A stretch of 64,000 nucleotides of DNA from Lysobacter sp. KIS68-7 (GCF_021284745.1 NZ_CP089925.1:558001-622000), one strand, 5' to 3'. Counted from the stretch's first letter, positions 43,757 through 53,175 are shown. The notes: generated by a model not told the origin, from the letters alone. Translations and numbers: made by a program.

Positions 43757-46284
43757 CAATGTTCTCCGGCCATCTTGCGGAACTTGTCCTGCGCCTCGCG
43801 CAGGTACGCAAGTGTCGCGTCCTTCTCGGCGGCGTCGTTGTAATCGTCGCGGGCGGAGGCGGCTTCGATCACGCGATCGAGCCACGCGACGAAGTACGTC
43901 GCATCGGCGCGCGCGTCGGGCGCGGTGCCCTGCAGCCACACCGGATTGGTGGTCGCGTACGGATACAGGTCGAGCACGGCCGGATCGGCGATGTCGTTCC
44001 ATGCGCGCAGCAACAGCCAGCCGCCGCGTGGCAGTTCGATTTCGCCTTGCGCGTCGAAGTGCGTGCGATCGCCGGTGAGATCGAAGCGCTGCACGACCTC
44101 GCCGTTGGACACGAGCTCCAGGTGATCCACCGACACCGGTGAACGCAGCGCCACGCGATACGGCACCTTGCGCCCCGCCGCGATCGATTCGCCTGGCTTA
44201 TGGCCATCGAGCAGCAAACCCAGCAGCGGTCCATTGCTGGCAAACCCGTGGCCGGCCTTCAGCGCCGCGAGCACGTGGTCGTCGTCGAGCTTGCCGTCCG
44301 TGTCGAGGAACACACGCACCAGCCCCACCGGACCGCGCAGCGATGCGTAGTTCGCCATCGTGTCCGAACCTGCGCCGGCGGGCAGGTGGAAGCCGAGGTT
44401 CAACAGGCGATACCAGACGGTCGCCGTCGACTTGTGGTCGGAGAACCCGAGCACTTCGATGTAATCCACCTTGCCGTGCGCGACATCCGCCGGCAGTCCG
44501 TGGGTGATCACCGGATCCTTCGCGGGATCGGGCACGGTGTCGAACGGATGCACGTAACCGACCACGCCGCCCTGCGCGTGCGCGAGGTCGGCGATCGTGC
44601 CGTTGTGCGGGAACGGGCTCGCCATCGCCGTGTGGCGGTAGGCGGCGAAGTCCGGCGTGATGTAGTGGTCCTGCAGGTGCAGCAGGCCGAGGTGGCCCCA
44701 GAAGCTGGTGTGGAATTCCTGCGCGTGCGCGATGCGCGGCCGCGTGTCTGCAGTTGGCTGGCCGAAGTACGCGATGTCAGGGATGCGTTCTTCCTTGTTG
44801 ACGATCAGGTTCTCGACCAGGTCCAGGTCTTCGGCCTGCGCCTGCCACGCCAGGTGCGTCGGCGTGTTGCGGTAGTGCCCGCCGTAGTTCATGTGCACGT
44901 GCAGGTCGGCGCTGACCCAGTGGCCGAAATCGCGCGGCAAGGGTTGCGCGACGAGCGCGACCTGCAGCGGCGTTTCGCGTCCTGCGGCAAGGGTGACGTG
45001 CTGCTTCCAGATCGCGTGTGCGAAGCCGTGCTGCACGGTGACGTCAGTGGCGCCCGCGGGCACGTCGAGCGTGCAGGGCGAGGCGCAGTGGAAGTAGTGC
45101 ACTTCGGTCGCGAGTTTGTCGCGGTCGAAGCCATCATCGGCATGCATCCACGCCGCGTCGGGCGCATGCGCGCGTGCGTCGCTGCCCATCACGGAGACGC
45201 GCGCCGGCACGCGTTGGCCGGCCTCGTCCTTGATATCGAGCGTGAGGCGCGCGGTCGGCGCCAGCGTGCGCCGGCGCTTTGCTTCGATGACGCGGCTCGC
45301 GCCGCCGAGCGGCTCCATCACGACGAGCTCTGTATTGCCGTCCGCCCCTGCGTTACCGATGTAGGCGATGCGCTTGCCGTCGGGCGACCAGCGCGCATTG
45401 CGGCGTTCGCTGTCGCCGAAGGTGAGCGGCAGCGGCGCGGCGCCTTGCACGTTCGTCAGCCACAACTGGTGCGTCTGGCGCCCGTGGTAGCTGGCGAACA
45501 ACACGCGCTTGCCGTCGGGCGCGAACTCCGGTCGCGCATCCCAACTCGTTTCCTCGGACAGCAGCTTGCGTCGCTGGTCCGGCGCATCGACCGGCACGAC
45601 GAACAGATCGCCCGTGCCCCAGCCGATTTCCGGATTGGACACGTACAGCAGCGAGCGGCCATCCGGCGACCACGACGGATTGATGGCGTGGTCGAACGGC
45701 GAGTAGTAATACCGATCCAGCGTGGTGCGGCGTTCGCCGAGCAGCGGGTGCGGGTTGTGCAGGCCGTCTTCGCCGATGTCCGCAATGAACAGGTTGAAGT
45801 GACCCGTGCCTTCGGTGGACACCCAGGCGATGCGCTTGCCATCGGGCGACAGGCGCGGCTCGACGTTGACCGCGTTGCCCTGCGTCAGCGCATGCGCGCG
45901 GCCGCTGGCGAGGTCGAGTTGCCACAGCTCCGTTCCCTTGCCGTCGTAGCGCGAGAACACCACGCTGCGGCCATCGCGCGCGACGTCGGGCTGGTAGTCG
46001 TACGCACCGCTGGCATGCGTCAGTTCGACCGCCTCGTCGTCGCCGATGCGCTGGCGCCACAGCGATCCGGCCATGCTGTACACGAGCGTGTTGCTGTCCG
46101 GCAGGAAGCTCGCCGACGACGGTCCCGTGGTCAGCTGCGGCAGGTACAACTCGCGCCAGTAATAGTCGTGCGGCAGCTTGATCTGCTTGAGCACGGGCTC
46201 GCGGCCACTGGCCGCGGCCACGGCCGATGCCAGCAGAGCGACAACGACCGTCGCTCTCCGGATGCGCATCCCCCCAGTGCGCAT
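43756..46284 (-). CDS. CehA/McbA-like PHP metallohydrolase with N-terminal PD40 propeller, exported
   Basis: 842 residues. Signal peptide VVVALLASAVAAASG. The N-terminal half is a TolB-like propeller (SPDGKRIAWVSTEG, WSPDGRSLLYVSNPE, FAPDGKRVLFASY, WSPDGKRIAYIGN). The C-terminal half is a PHP-type metal-dependent hydrolase: GHWVSADLHVHMNYGGHYRNTP, VVGYVHPFDTV, YIEVLGFSDHK, PAGAGSDTMANY and GFASNGPLLGLLLDGHKPGE. CehA and McbA hydrolyse carbamate insecticides, but most relatives have no known substrate. A propeller fused to PHP is distinctive. Two ATGs are possible (46284 and 46269); I chose the first, four bases after the upstream stop. Confidence 0.9.
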   Translation of the reverse strand: MRTGGMRIRRATVVVALLASAVAAASGREPVLKQIKLPHDYYWRELYLPQLTTGPSSASFLPDSNTLVYSMAGSLWRQRIGDDEAVELTHASGAYDYQPDVARDGRSVVFSRYDGKGTELWQLDLASGRAHALTQGNAVNVEPRLSPDGKRIAWVSTEGTGHFNLFIADIGEDGLHNPHPLLGERRTTLDRYYYSPFDHAINPSWSPDGRSLLYVSNPEIGWGTGDLFVVPVDAPDQRRKLLSEETSWDARPEFAPDGKRVLFASYHGRQTHQLWLTNVQGAAPLPLTFGDSERRNARWSPDGKRIAYIGNAGADGNTELVVMEPLGGASRVIEAKRRRTLAPTARLTLDIKDEAGQRVPARVSVMGSDARAHAPDAAWMHADDGFDRDKLATEVHYFHCASPCTLDVPAGATDVTVQHGFAHAIWKQHVTLAAGRETPLQVALVAQPLPRDFGHWVSADLHVHMNYGGHYRNTPTHLAWQAQAEDLDLVENLIVNKEERIPDIAYFGQPTADTRPRIAHAQEFHTSFWGHLGLLHLQDHYITPDFAAYRHTAMASPFPHNGTIADLAHAQGGVVGYVHPFDTVPDPAKDPVITHGLPADVAHGKVDYIEVLGFSDHKSTATVWYRLLNLGFHLPAGAGSDTMANYASLRGPVGLVRVFLDTDGKLDDDHVLAALKAGHGFASNGPLLGLLLDGHKPGESIAAGRKVPYRVALRSPVSVDHLELVSNGEVVQRFDLTGDRTHFDAQGEIELPRGGWLLLRAWNDIADPAVLDLYPYATTNPVWLQGTAPDARADATYFVAWLDRVIEAASARDDYNDAAEKDATLAYLREAQDKFRKMAGEH

Positions 46285-46288
46285 CCCG

Positions 46289-47638
46289 TCAGGCCCTGCG
46301 GCCGTCGAGCGCTTCGGCGAGGCTCGTTCGCAAGAGCGCGAGCGCCTCGTCGATCTCCTCGCGCGTGACGTTGAGCGGCGGCATGAAGCGCACCGTGCTC
46401 GCACCGCAGGAGAGCAGCAGCAGTCCGTTGTGGAAGGCGCGGGTGATCACGTCGTCGCACAGCGCGCGGGCCGGCGTGTGGGCCGCATCGCTTTCCACGA
46501 GTTCCATGCCGATCATCAGGCCCTTGCCGCGCACCTCGCCGATGCACGGGAAGTCGCGCTGCAGTTCCTGCAAGCCCGCCAGGAAGTGCGCACCGACCGT
46601 GGCGGCGTTGCCGACCATGCCGCCTTCCACCAGGTCGATCGTCGCGTTGGCCGCGGCGCAGGTGATCGGATTGCCGCCGTACGTGTTGCCGTGCGCGCCG
46701 CGCTTCCACTGCGAGATCAAACGCCTCTTCGCGACCATCGCACCGATCGGCAGGCCCGAGCCCATGCCCTTCGCGAGCGTCATGATGTCCGGGGACACAC
46801 CCCAGTGCTGGCTCGCGAACATGCGACCCGTGCGGCCGACGCCGGACTGCACTTCGTCGAAGATCAGCAGGATGCCGTGCTCGTCGCACAGCGCGCGCAG
46901 GCCGGCGAGGAAGCCGTCCGGCGGCACGATGTAACCGCCCTCGCCTTGCATCGGCTCGACCAGGATCGCCGCGACTTCCGACGGCGGCACCGAGCGTTCG
47001 AACAGCATGCGGATGTAATCCAGCACCGCGGCGCCCTGGTCGTCGCCGGCGAAGATCGGGCGATACGGATTCGGGTACGGCACGTGCGTCACGCCGGGCA
47101 TCGTGGCGAAGAAGCCCTTCTGCTGCGTGTACTTGCTGGACGTGAACGCGAGCGAGCCCATCGTGCGCCCGTGGAAGCCGCCGAGGAAGCCGATGAAGCG
47201 CGAGCGCCCGGTGACGTAGCGCGCGAGCTTGATCGCCGCTTCCACCGCTTCGGTGCCCGACTGGCACAGGAAACTCATCGCCGGCTCGCCCATCGGCGCG
47301 ATGCGCGCGAGGCGTTCGCCGAGGCCGACCATCTGCTCGTGCCAGTAATCGCTGGAGATGTGCAGGAATTTGTCCGCGGCGTCCTTCACCGCCGCGACGA
47401 CCTGCGGATGCGCGTGGCCGGTGCTGCACACCGCGATGCCGGCAGCGAAATCGAGGAAGCGATTGCCGTCGACATCCCACACTTCGGTGCCGCGGCCATG
47501 CGACATCACGAAGGGATAGTCGCGCGGATACGACGGCGAAATCACTTCCGCGTCGCGTGCGATCAGCGCGCGCGCGTTCGGGCCAGGGAGTTCGGTGCGG
47601 ATGTGCGGATTGGACATGGCGGGGGACATGCGGGTCAT
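46289..47638 (-). CDS. Class III PLP-dependent aminotransferase (copy 1)
   Basis: 449 residues. Fold-type I: FLDFAAGIAVCSTGHAHPQVVAAV, FLCQSGTEAVEAAIKLARYVTGR, FHGRTMGSLAFTSSK, EPMQGEGGYIVPP, LLIFDEVQSGVGRTG (PLP Asp) and the Schiff-base Lys in MTLAKGMGSGLPIGAM. It resembles GABA/omega-amino-acid and beta-alanine aminotransferases, which use amines that are not alpha. Start choice: the ATG at 47638 overlaps the CoA-transferase stop (ATGA); ATGs at 47629 and 47617 are alternatives. It should deliver a semialdehyde or a 3-oxoacid to the other enzymes of the operon. Confidence 0.92.
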   Translation of the reverse strand: MTRMSPAMSNPHIRTELPGPNARALIARDAEVISPSYPRDYPFVMSHGRGTEVWDVDGNRFLDFAAGIAVCSTGHAHPQVVAAVKDAADKFLHISSDYWHEQMVGLGERLARIAPMGEPAMSFLCQSGTEAVEAAIKLARYVTGRSRFIGFLGGFHGRTMGSLAFTSSKYTQQKGFFATMPGVTHVPYPNPYRPIFAGDDQGAAVLDYIRMLFERSVPPSEVAAILVEPMQGEGGYIVPPDGFLAGLRALCDEHGILLIFDEVQSGVGRTGRMFASQHWGVSPDIMTLAKGMGSGLPIGAMVAKRRLISQWKRGAHGNTYGGNPITCAAANATIDLVEGGMVGNAATVGAHFLAGLQELQRDFPCIGEVRGKGLMIGMELVESDAAHTPARALCDDVITRAFHNGLLLLSCGASTVRFMPPLNVTREEIDEALALLRTSLAEALDGRRA

Positions 47639-48444
47639 GGGGTCACTCTCGTCTTTGCGCCGGCCGGCAGGACGACGGGTTGTGCATGCGCCGCGCGCGT
47701 GCGGGCATGCAGCGCGCGCAGCGTGTTGAGTTCGTGGTCGGTCGGCGGCGCCAGCGTGTCGATGACGTCGGCGACGGCCAGCGGCCAGCCGACCGCGGCG
47801 CGCGCTTCTTCGACGGTGGCATCGGCGAACAGCGCAGTGAGTTGCAGCTCGTCGGTTTTCGGCCGCGGCGCGAGGATGCCGAAATCGGTGATCACCGCAC
47901 GCGGGCCGCCGCCCCGCGCATTCGTGCGCGCGCGCGCGCCACCGCCGGTGCCGAAGCCGGCGCTCGTGCAGAAGTCGAGTTGCTCGACGAAGCTGCGCGG
48001 CGTGGCCTTCGCCATCACGAAGGTCTCGCGGGCGTGCGCGGCGATCTCGGGCGCACCGCCTGCGCCGGGCAGGCGCGTCGCCGGATGCACGTAGGGGCCG
48101 ATCACGGTGCTGTTCAAGTTGCCGAAACGATCGACCTGCGCGGCACCGAGGAAGCCGACATCCACGCGCCCGCCCTGCAGGTAATGCGAGAACACTTCCG
48201 GCAAGGGCACGACGAACGCAGCGGTCTCGGCCAGTTCGCCGTCGCCGATCGACAAGGGCAGCACGTCCGGGCGCGTGCCGATCGTGCCGGATTCGTAGAT
48301 CAGCACGATGTCCGGCGCATGCGTGAGCCGCGCCAGGTTGCACGCCGCACTCGGCAGGCCGATGCCGACGAAGCACACGCAGCGGTCGCGCAACATGCGC
48401 GCGGCAGCGACGGTCATCCATTCATCGCGGGTCGCCTGCATCAT
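47635..48444 (-). CDS. CoA-transferase subunit B (CatJ/IpdB-like)
   Basis: 269 residues. Second subunit of a family I CoA-transferase: CVCFVGIGLPSAACNLARLTHAPDIVLIYESGTIG with the conserved catalytic-region ESGTIG (Glu in the S-E-x-G position), VDVGFLGAAQVDRFGNLNSTVIG and GAGGAPEIAAHARETFVM. CatI/CatJ activate 3-oxoadipate with succinyl-CoA; IpdAB relatives act on ring-opened steroid CoAs. Both start and stop overlap neighbours by four bases, so A, B and the aminotransferase are tightly coupled. Substrate probably a 3-oxoacid because a thiolase is encoded across the promoter. Confidence 0.9.
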   Translation of the reverse strand: MMQATRDEWMTVAAARMLRDRCVCFVGIGLPSAACNLARLTHAPDIVLIYESGTIGTRPDVLPLSIGDGELAETAAFVVPLPEVFSHYLQGGRVDVGFLGAAQVDRFGNLNSTVIGPYVHPATRLPGAGGAPEIAAHARETFVMAKATPRSFVEQLDFCTSAGFGTGGGARARTNARGGGPRAVITDFGILAPRPKTDELQLTALFADATVEEARAAVGWPLAVADVIDTLAPPTDHELNTLRALHARTRAAHAQPVVLPAGAKTRVTP

Positions 48445-49289
48445 GCGGCCCTCTTCTCCAGGCTCGCGAGGAAGCCCGCGTGGTCGGCGGTCTCCAGCAC
48501 GTGGCGTTGCATCCATGCCTGGAACACTTCGCGATTGCGGGCGATCGCATCCCACTGTTGGTAGAAGGCGTTGTCGCGTCCGTAGAAGCCATGCGCATAC
48601 GAGGGGTAGGCGCCACCCGGGCAATGCACCACCGCGCTGACGATGAAGTGCGGCAGCACGATCGCGTTCATCGCCGGCGACAGCGTGTCGACGATTTCTT
48701 CGACGGTGACGATCACGCGCGAGGCCGCCATCGCAGCTTCGCGCAATGCACCGACGATGCCGTGCAGCGCGACGTTGCCCGCGCGGTCCGCGCGTTGCGC
48801 GTGCAGGATCGTGACATCGGGATTCAACGCGGGCACCGCGGCCAGGCGCTCGCCGGTGAAGGGACATTCGACGCGGCGGATGCGTGGATTGACGTGGTCC
48901 AGGTCGTTGTCCAGATACCCGCGCAGCGTGCCGAACGGCAGGTGCGCCGCGCCCGCGCAGAAGGCCGCGGCCATGCCGGCGTGGCTGTGTTCGTCCAGTT
49001 CCAGCGGACGCGGCCACGCGTGCTCCACCGCATCGCGCAAGCGATGCAGCGACCCCACGCCCGGATTGCCCCCCCACGAGAACGTCAGCTTGCGCGCGCA
49101 GCCCATGCCGATCAGCTGGTCGTAGATCAGGTCCGGCGTCATGCGGATCAGGTGCAGGTCGCGCTTGCCCTGGCGGATCAGCTCATGGCCGGCCGCGAAT
49201 GGAATCAGGTGCGTGAAGCCTTCCAGCGCCACGCTGGCGCCGTCGGCGACATGGGTCTGGATCGCTTCGCGGAGCGAGGTCACAGGCAT
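48441..49289 (-). CDS. CoA-transferase subunit A (CatI/GctA-like)
   Basis: 282 residues. CoA-binding subunit: LREAIQTHVADGASVALEGFTHLIPFAAGHELIRQG, LIRMTPDLIYDQLIGMGCARKLTFSWGGNPGVGSL, CPFTGERLAAVPALNPDVTILHAQRADRAGNVALHG. The layout matches glutaconate/3-oxoadipate CoA-transferase A chains. Together with subunit B it transfers CoA from succinyl- or acetyl-CoA to an organic acid in the cytoplasm. Its start lies ten bases after the aldehyde dehydrogenase stop with only a weak ribosome site. Confidence 0.9.
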   Translation of the reverse strand: MPVTSLREAIQTHVADGASVALEGFTHLIPFAAGHELIRQGKRDLHLIRMTPDLIYDQLIGMGCARKLTFSWGGNPGVGSLHRLRDAVEHAWPRPLELDEHSHAGMAAAFCAGAAHLPFGTLRGYLDNDLDHVNPRIRRVECPFTGERLAAVPALNPDVTILHAQRADRAGNVALHGIVGALREAAMAASRVIVTVEEIVDTLSPAMNAIVLPHFIVSAVVHCPGGAYPSYAHGFYGRDNAFYQQWDAIARNREVFQAWMQRHVLETADHAGFLASLEKRAA

Positions 49290-49299
49290 CGTTGCGCGC

Positions 49300-50868
49300 T
49301 CACTCCACCACGGTGCGCGACTGCTCGCGCAGGTATTGCTGCAGGTAGTAGAACGAGGCGATCGCCTTGCCCGTCGAACCCGATCCCTTCCATCCACCGA
49401 AGGGTTGGTAGCCGGGCCATGCGCCCGTGGTCGCGCCCTGCGGGCGATTGGCGTAGGTCACGCCCGCTTCGATGTGGTCCTGGAACCACGGCACTTCGCC
49501 TGCGTCGCCGTAGAAGCCGGCGGTCAGGCCCATGTCGGTGTCGTTGGCCAGGCGCATCGCGTCGTCGCGATCGCGGTAGCGATGCAGCATCACGATGGGC
49601 AGGAACATCTCCTGCTTCCACAGCGGATGCGCAAGATCGGCCTCCGCAAGGACCGGCTCGACGTAGTACCCGCGCGCGGCATCGGCATTGCGCAGTTGCT
49701 TGCCGCCGCGCAACAGCTTCGCGCCGCCGGCTTCGAGGTCGAGCACGAAGCGCGCGTAGTTGGCATACGCGGAGGCGTTGACCACCGGGCCCAGCCAGTG
49801 CTCGCGCTTGCGCGCATCGCCGATGTTGATCGCGTCGATCTGCGCCGTGAGTTTTTCGATGAGCGCGTCGGCGACCTTTTCATGCACGTACAGGCGGGAA
49901 AGCGCCGAACATTTCTGCCCGCCCATGCCGAAGGCCGAACGCGCGATGCCGGCGGCGGCGCGATCCAGGTCGGCGTGTTCGGTGACGATGCAGGGATTCT
50001 TGCCGCCCATCTCGGCGATGCACGGGCGCGGATACGCACCGCCCGCCATCTTCTGCAGCAACTGGCGGCCGACCGGCACCGATCCGGTGAAGGTGATGCC
50101 GGCCGTCAGCGGATGCTTGGCCAGCGCTTCGCCGGCTTCGCTGCCGGCGCCCGACAGGTAATTGAAGGTCCCGACCGGGAAGCCCGCATCGCGCAGCACT
50201 TCGGCCAGCAGGCGCCCGGACCACGGCGTATCGGTCGCCGACTTGAAGACCACCGTGTTGCCCGTGACCAGCGCCGCTGCGACGGGACCGCCGGCGAGCG
50301 CGAACGGAAAGTTGAACGGCGCGATCACGACCCACGCGCCATAGGGGCGCATGACGCTGCGATTGTGCGAGGCCACGCCTTCGATCGGATCGTCGGGCAG
50401 CGGATGGTCGAAGCCGGAATGCTTTTCGAAGTCGTCGGCGTAGTGATGGAAGAAGTCGACGGTTTCCTGCGCTTCGCCCAGCGCCTCCATGCGGTTCTTG
50501 CCGACTTCCAGCGTGAGCGCCGCGGCGATGTCGTACACGCGCTGCTGCATGAGGTCGCCGGCTTTGCGCAGCAATGCGGCGCGTTCGGCGACGGGCAGCG
50601 CGCGCCATGCGGGATACGCCGCGTTTGCGGCGCGCATCGCGGCATCCACGTCGCCGGCATCAGCCAGCGGGAATTCGCCGAGTGCCACGTTCGTGTCGAT
50701 GGGGCTGTGCTTGGTCGCCCAGGCAGCGGGCTGGCGATCCGCGCCGCCCACGAACAACGGATGGCGCTGGCCGAACATGGCTTCGAGCCTGGCCAGGGCC
50801 GCCTCGAACTGCACGTGCATTTCCGCCGGCGGGTTGAACATCGTGGCGTAAGTCAGGCGAAAGCTCAT
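49300..50868 (-). CDS. Aldehyde dehydrogenase, P5C (glutamate semialdehyde) dehydrogenase-like
   Basis: 522 residues. NAD(P)-dependent ALDH with the Asn in VIAPFNFPFAL, general-base Glu286 in AEMGGKNPCIV, and catalytic Cys320 in GMGGQKCSALSR. The GQKCSAxSR context is typical of 1-pyrroline-5-carboxylate dehydrogenases (RocA/PutA type) rather than of betaine or succinate semialdehyde enzymes. It may oxidise an amino- or oxo-acid semialdehyde made by the aminotransferases or released from a cyclic amine. The ATG at 50868 overlaps the aminotransferase stop (ATGA). No proline dehydrogenase lies nearby. Confidence 0.92.
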   Translation of the reverse strand: MSFRLTYATMFNPPAEMHVQFEAALARLEAMFGQRHPLFVGGADRQPAAWATKHSPIDTNVALGEFPLADAGDVDAAMRAANAAYPAWRALPVAERAALLRKAGDLMQQRVYDIAAALTLEVGKNRMEALGEAQETVDFFHHYADDFEKHSGFDHPLPDDPIEGVASHNRSVMRPYGAWVVIAPFNFPFALAGGPVAAALVTGNTVVFKSATDTPWSGRLLAEVLRDAGFPVGTFNYLSGAGSEAGEALAKHPLTAGITFTGSVPVGRQLLQKMAGGAYPRPCIAEMGGKNPCIVTEHADLDRAAAGIARSAFGMGGQKCSALSRLYVHEKVADALIEKLTAQIDAINIGDARKREHWLGPVVNASAYANYARFVLDLEAGGAKLLRGGKQLRNADAARGYYVEPVLAEADLAHPLWKQEMFLPIVMLHRYRDRDDAMRLANDTDMGLTAGFYGDAGEVPWFQDHIEAGVTYANRPQGATTGAWPGYQPFGGWKGSGSTGKAIASFYYLQQYLREQSRTVVE

Positions 50869-52214
50869 GTCGGCGCCTCTGCGGAACGTGTTTCGGGGGA
50901 TGGGGTGAAGTGGCGCGCCAGCAGGCGGTCGAGCAGCGCGATCGCATCGGCGAGTTCGGCGTCTTCGATGACCAGGGGCGGCGCCAGCAGGATCAGGTTG
51001 CCGCGCGTGGCGAAGGACACGCCCGCGGCCATCGCTTCGTCCACCAGCGCCTTGAGCGCAGGCGGCGTCTGCGGCCACGGGGCCAGCGGTGCGCGCGTGG
51101 CGCGGTCGGTGACCAGTTCGATGACCGCGAACAGGCCGTGGCCGCCGCGCACGTCGCCGATCACCGGGTGTTTGGATTGCAGGCGCTGCACGGCGGTGAG
51201 CAGGTCCGCGCCGCGCGAACGCGAGCGTTCGATCAAACCTTCGTCGGCGTAGGCCTGCATCGCGGCGACACCGGCCGCGCAGGCGAGCGGATGCCCGCAA
51301 TACGTCAGGCCCGTGTAGAGCATTTCGTGTTCGATGCGCGCGGCGACATCGCGGCTCAGCACCACGGCGCCGAGCGGCAATGCCGCACCGGTCAGGCCTT
51401 TCGCCAGCGTCATCATGTCCGGACGCCCGGCCTCGCCATGGCGTTGCCAGGCGAACCACTCGCCGCAACGACCGAAGGCGCTCATCACTTCATCGGCAAT
51501 CAGATACACGCCGCGCTCCGCCGTGGCACGACGCAACGCAGGCCAGTACGTGTCCGGCGCGACGATGCCATTGGTGCCCGCATTGGGTTCCATGAGCACC
51601 GCGGCGACCGTGTCGGCGCCGAGGATGTCGATGCGATCGGCGACGGCCTGCGCCGCGCGATGGCCGCATTCGTCCGCATCGCGCGTGCCGAACGGGCAGC
51701 GGTACGCATACGGCGGCGGCACGTGCTGCACGCCGAAGGCACTGGCATCGACCTGCGCCTGCGTGCGCGAATCCCCCGACAACGCCATCGCCAGATGCGT
51801 CGCCCCGTGGTACGAGCGATCGCGTGCGAGCACCGTGCCGCGCGGCCTGCGCGAGGCCTGGCGCGCGATCTTGACGGCGTTCTCGTTGGCATCGGCGCCG
51901 CCGAGCGTGAAGAACACGCGGCCGCCTTCGAAGCCCGAACGTTCGAGCAGCATCGCGGCAAGTTCGGCCCGCGGTTTCGCGCCCCAGGCATTGCTGACGA
52001 AGCACAGGCGCTCGGCCTGTTCGCGGATCGCCGCGACCAGGCGCGGATGCTGGTGCCCGAGGTTGCTGCACTCGGCCAAGCTGCTCATGTCCAGGATCGA
52101 GCGCCCATCGGCCAGGTGCAGCCGGGCGCCCTGGCCGCCGACCACGGTCGGCGCATTCCAGTCGGCCTGGACCGACCAGCTATGCAGCACCGACGCGCGT
52201 TCGTTGATGGTCAT
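50865..52214 (-). CDS. Class III PLP-dependent aminotransferase (copy 2), first gene of the operon
   Basis: 449 residues. Motifs: ILDMSSLAECSNLGHQHPRLVAAI, FFTLGGADANENAVKIARQ, SYHGATHLAMALSGDSR, LMEPNAGTNGIVAPDTY, YLIADEVMSAFGRCG and Schiff-base Lys in MTLAKGLTGAALPLGAVV. It resembles taurine/beta-alanine-pyruvate-type transaminases more than copy 1. Two starts are possible: ATG 52214 (used) or GTG 52226. It is the first gene of the 15-gene run and reads out of the promoter region with the twin palindromes. Confidence 0.92.
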   Translation of the reverse strand: MTINERASVLHSWSVQADWNAPTVVGGQGARLHLADGRSILDMSSLAECSNLGHQHPRLVAAIREQAERLCFVSNAWGAKPRAELAAMLLERSGFEGGRVFFTLGGADANENAVKIARQASRRPRGTVLARDRSYHGATHLAMALSGDSRTQAQVDASAFGVQHVPPPYAYRCPFGTRDADECGHRAAQAVADRIDILGADTVAAVLMEPNAGTNGIVAPDTYWPALRRATAERGVYLIADEVMSAFGRCGEWFAWQRHGEAGRPDMMTLAKGLTGAALPLGAVVLSRDVAARIEHEMLYTGLTYCGHPLACAAGVAAMQAYADEGLIERSRSRGADLLTAVQRLQSKHPVIGDVRGGHGLFAVIELVTDRATRAPLAPWPQTPPALKALVDEAMAAGVSFATRGNLILLAPPLVIEDAELADAIALLDRLLARHFTPSPETRSAEAPT

Positions 52215-52252
52215 CGACCGGAACACCTCGTATGGCGACTACGTGGGCATTT

Positions 52253-52287
52253 GTGCGCTATGCGCACTCACTGTGCGTATTGCGCAC
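52253..52287. promoter_or_regulatory. Twin palindromic operators in the divergent promoter, probably for the IclR regulator
   Basis: Two 15-base sites, GTGCGCTATGCGCAC (52253-52267) and GTGCGTATTGCGCAC (52273-52287), share GTGCG-N5-CGCAC exactly and are 20 bases apart centre to centre, so they face the same side of the helix. They lie between the divergent aminotransferase (52214) and iclR (52350) genes. Tandem binding is usual for IclR-family tetramers. Confidence 0.82.
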
Positions 52288-52349
52288 CACTCTATGGAGC
52301 CCTTACCCTCGGCGTCAATCCACCGCAAACAGGGATGCCAGGGACCAGC

Positions 52350-53165
52350 ATGGCCAAGGCAGTGCGCAACGACCCGACGTTCGAGGACAGCCGCGATTAC
52401 GTGCAGTCCCTGGCCCGCGGCTTGTCCGTGCTGCGTGCGTTCGATGCGGAGAACACACGCCTGAGCCTGGCCGACATCGCCGCACGCACCTCAATGTCGC
52501 GCGCCGCTGCGCGTCGGCTGGTGATGACGCTGGAACACCTGGGCTACGTGCGCAGCGGCGGCCGCGAATACGTGCTGAGCCCCAGCGTGCTCGAGCTCGG
52601 CTTCGGCTACCTCGGCTCGCTCAACCTCACCGACCTCGCCCAGCCCCTGCTGGAAGATCTCGCGCGCACCGTCAACCAGAGCAGTTCGATGGCGGTGCTG
52701 GAAGGCCAGTCGATCGTGTACGTGCTGCGCGTGCCGGGCCGCCGGATCATGAGCGTGACGCTCGGGGTCGGCGCACGCTTGCCGGCGTTTTCCGCTTCGA
52801 TGGGGCGCGTGCTGCTGTCGGGCCTGGACAATGCCGCGCTCGACCAGTGGATGGGCGACTGCCGGCCGATCGCGCACACGCCGCATACCGTCACCGATAC
52901 GCGCCGGCTGCGTCGCATCGTCGACGAGGTGCGCGCACAGGGGTACGCCTACGTCGAACAGGAACTCGAACTCGGGTTGTGCTCGGTCGCCGTGCCGGTG
53001 CACAACGCCGATGGCCGCATCGCCACGGCGATCAACGTGAGCATGCCCTACCACCCGGATGCCGGGCGCGAGGCGCTGGCCACGGTCCTGCCGCAACTGA
53101 AGCTCACTGCATCCGCCATCGAGCACTGCATGCCGTCGCATCGCCTGCCCGCCGTGAGCCCGTGA
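52350..53165 (+). CDS. IclR-family transcriptional regulator (PcaR-like)
   Basis: 271 residues. N-terminal winged helix (YVQSLARGLSVLRAFDAENTRLSLADIAARTSMSRAAARRLVMTLEHLGYV) and C-terminal IclR effector domain (SSMAVLEGQSIVYVLRVPGRRIMSVTLGVGARLPAFSASMGRVLLSGL, QGYAYVEQELELGLCSVAVPVHNADGRIATAINVSMP). The YVQSLxRGLxVLxAF opening and general run resemble PcaR/PobR regulators of 3-oxoadipate metabolism, matching the CoA-transferase and thiolase nearby. The ATG at 52350 has AGGG at good spacing; an ATG at 52335 is the alternative. Probably senses an intermediate and controls both divergent operons. Confidence 0.93.
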   Translation: MAKAVRNDPTFEDSRDYVQSLARGLSVLRAFDAENTRLSLADIAARTSMSRAAARRLVMTLEHLGYVRSGGREYVLSPSVLELGFGYLGSLNLTDLAQPLLEDLARTVNQSSSMAVLEGQSIVYVLRVPGRRIMSVTLGVGARLPAFSASMGRVLLSGLDNAALDQWMGDCRPIAHTPHTVTDTRRLRRIVDEVRAQGYAYVEQELELGLCSVAVPVHNADGRIATAINVSMPYHPDAGREALATVLPQLKLTASAIEHCMPSHRLPAVSP

Positions 53166-53175
53166 GCCGGGCCGC

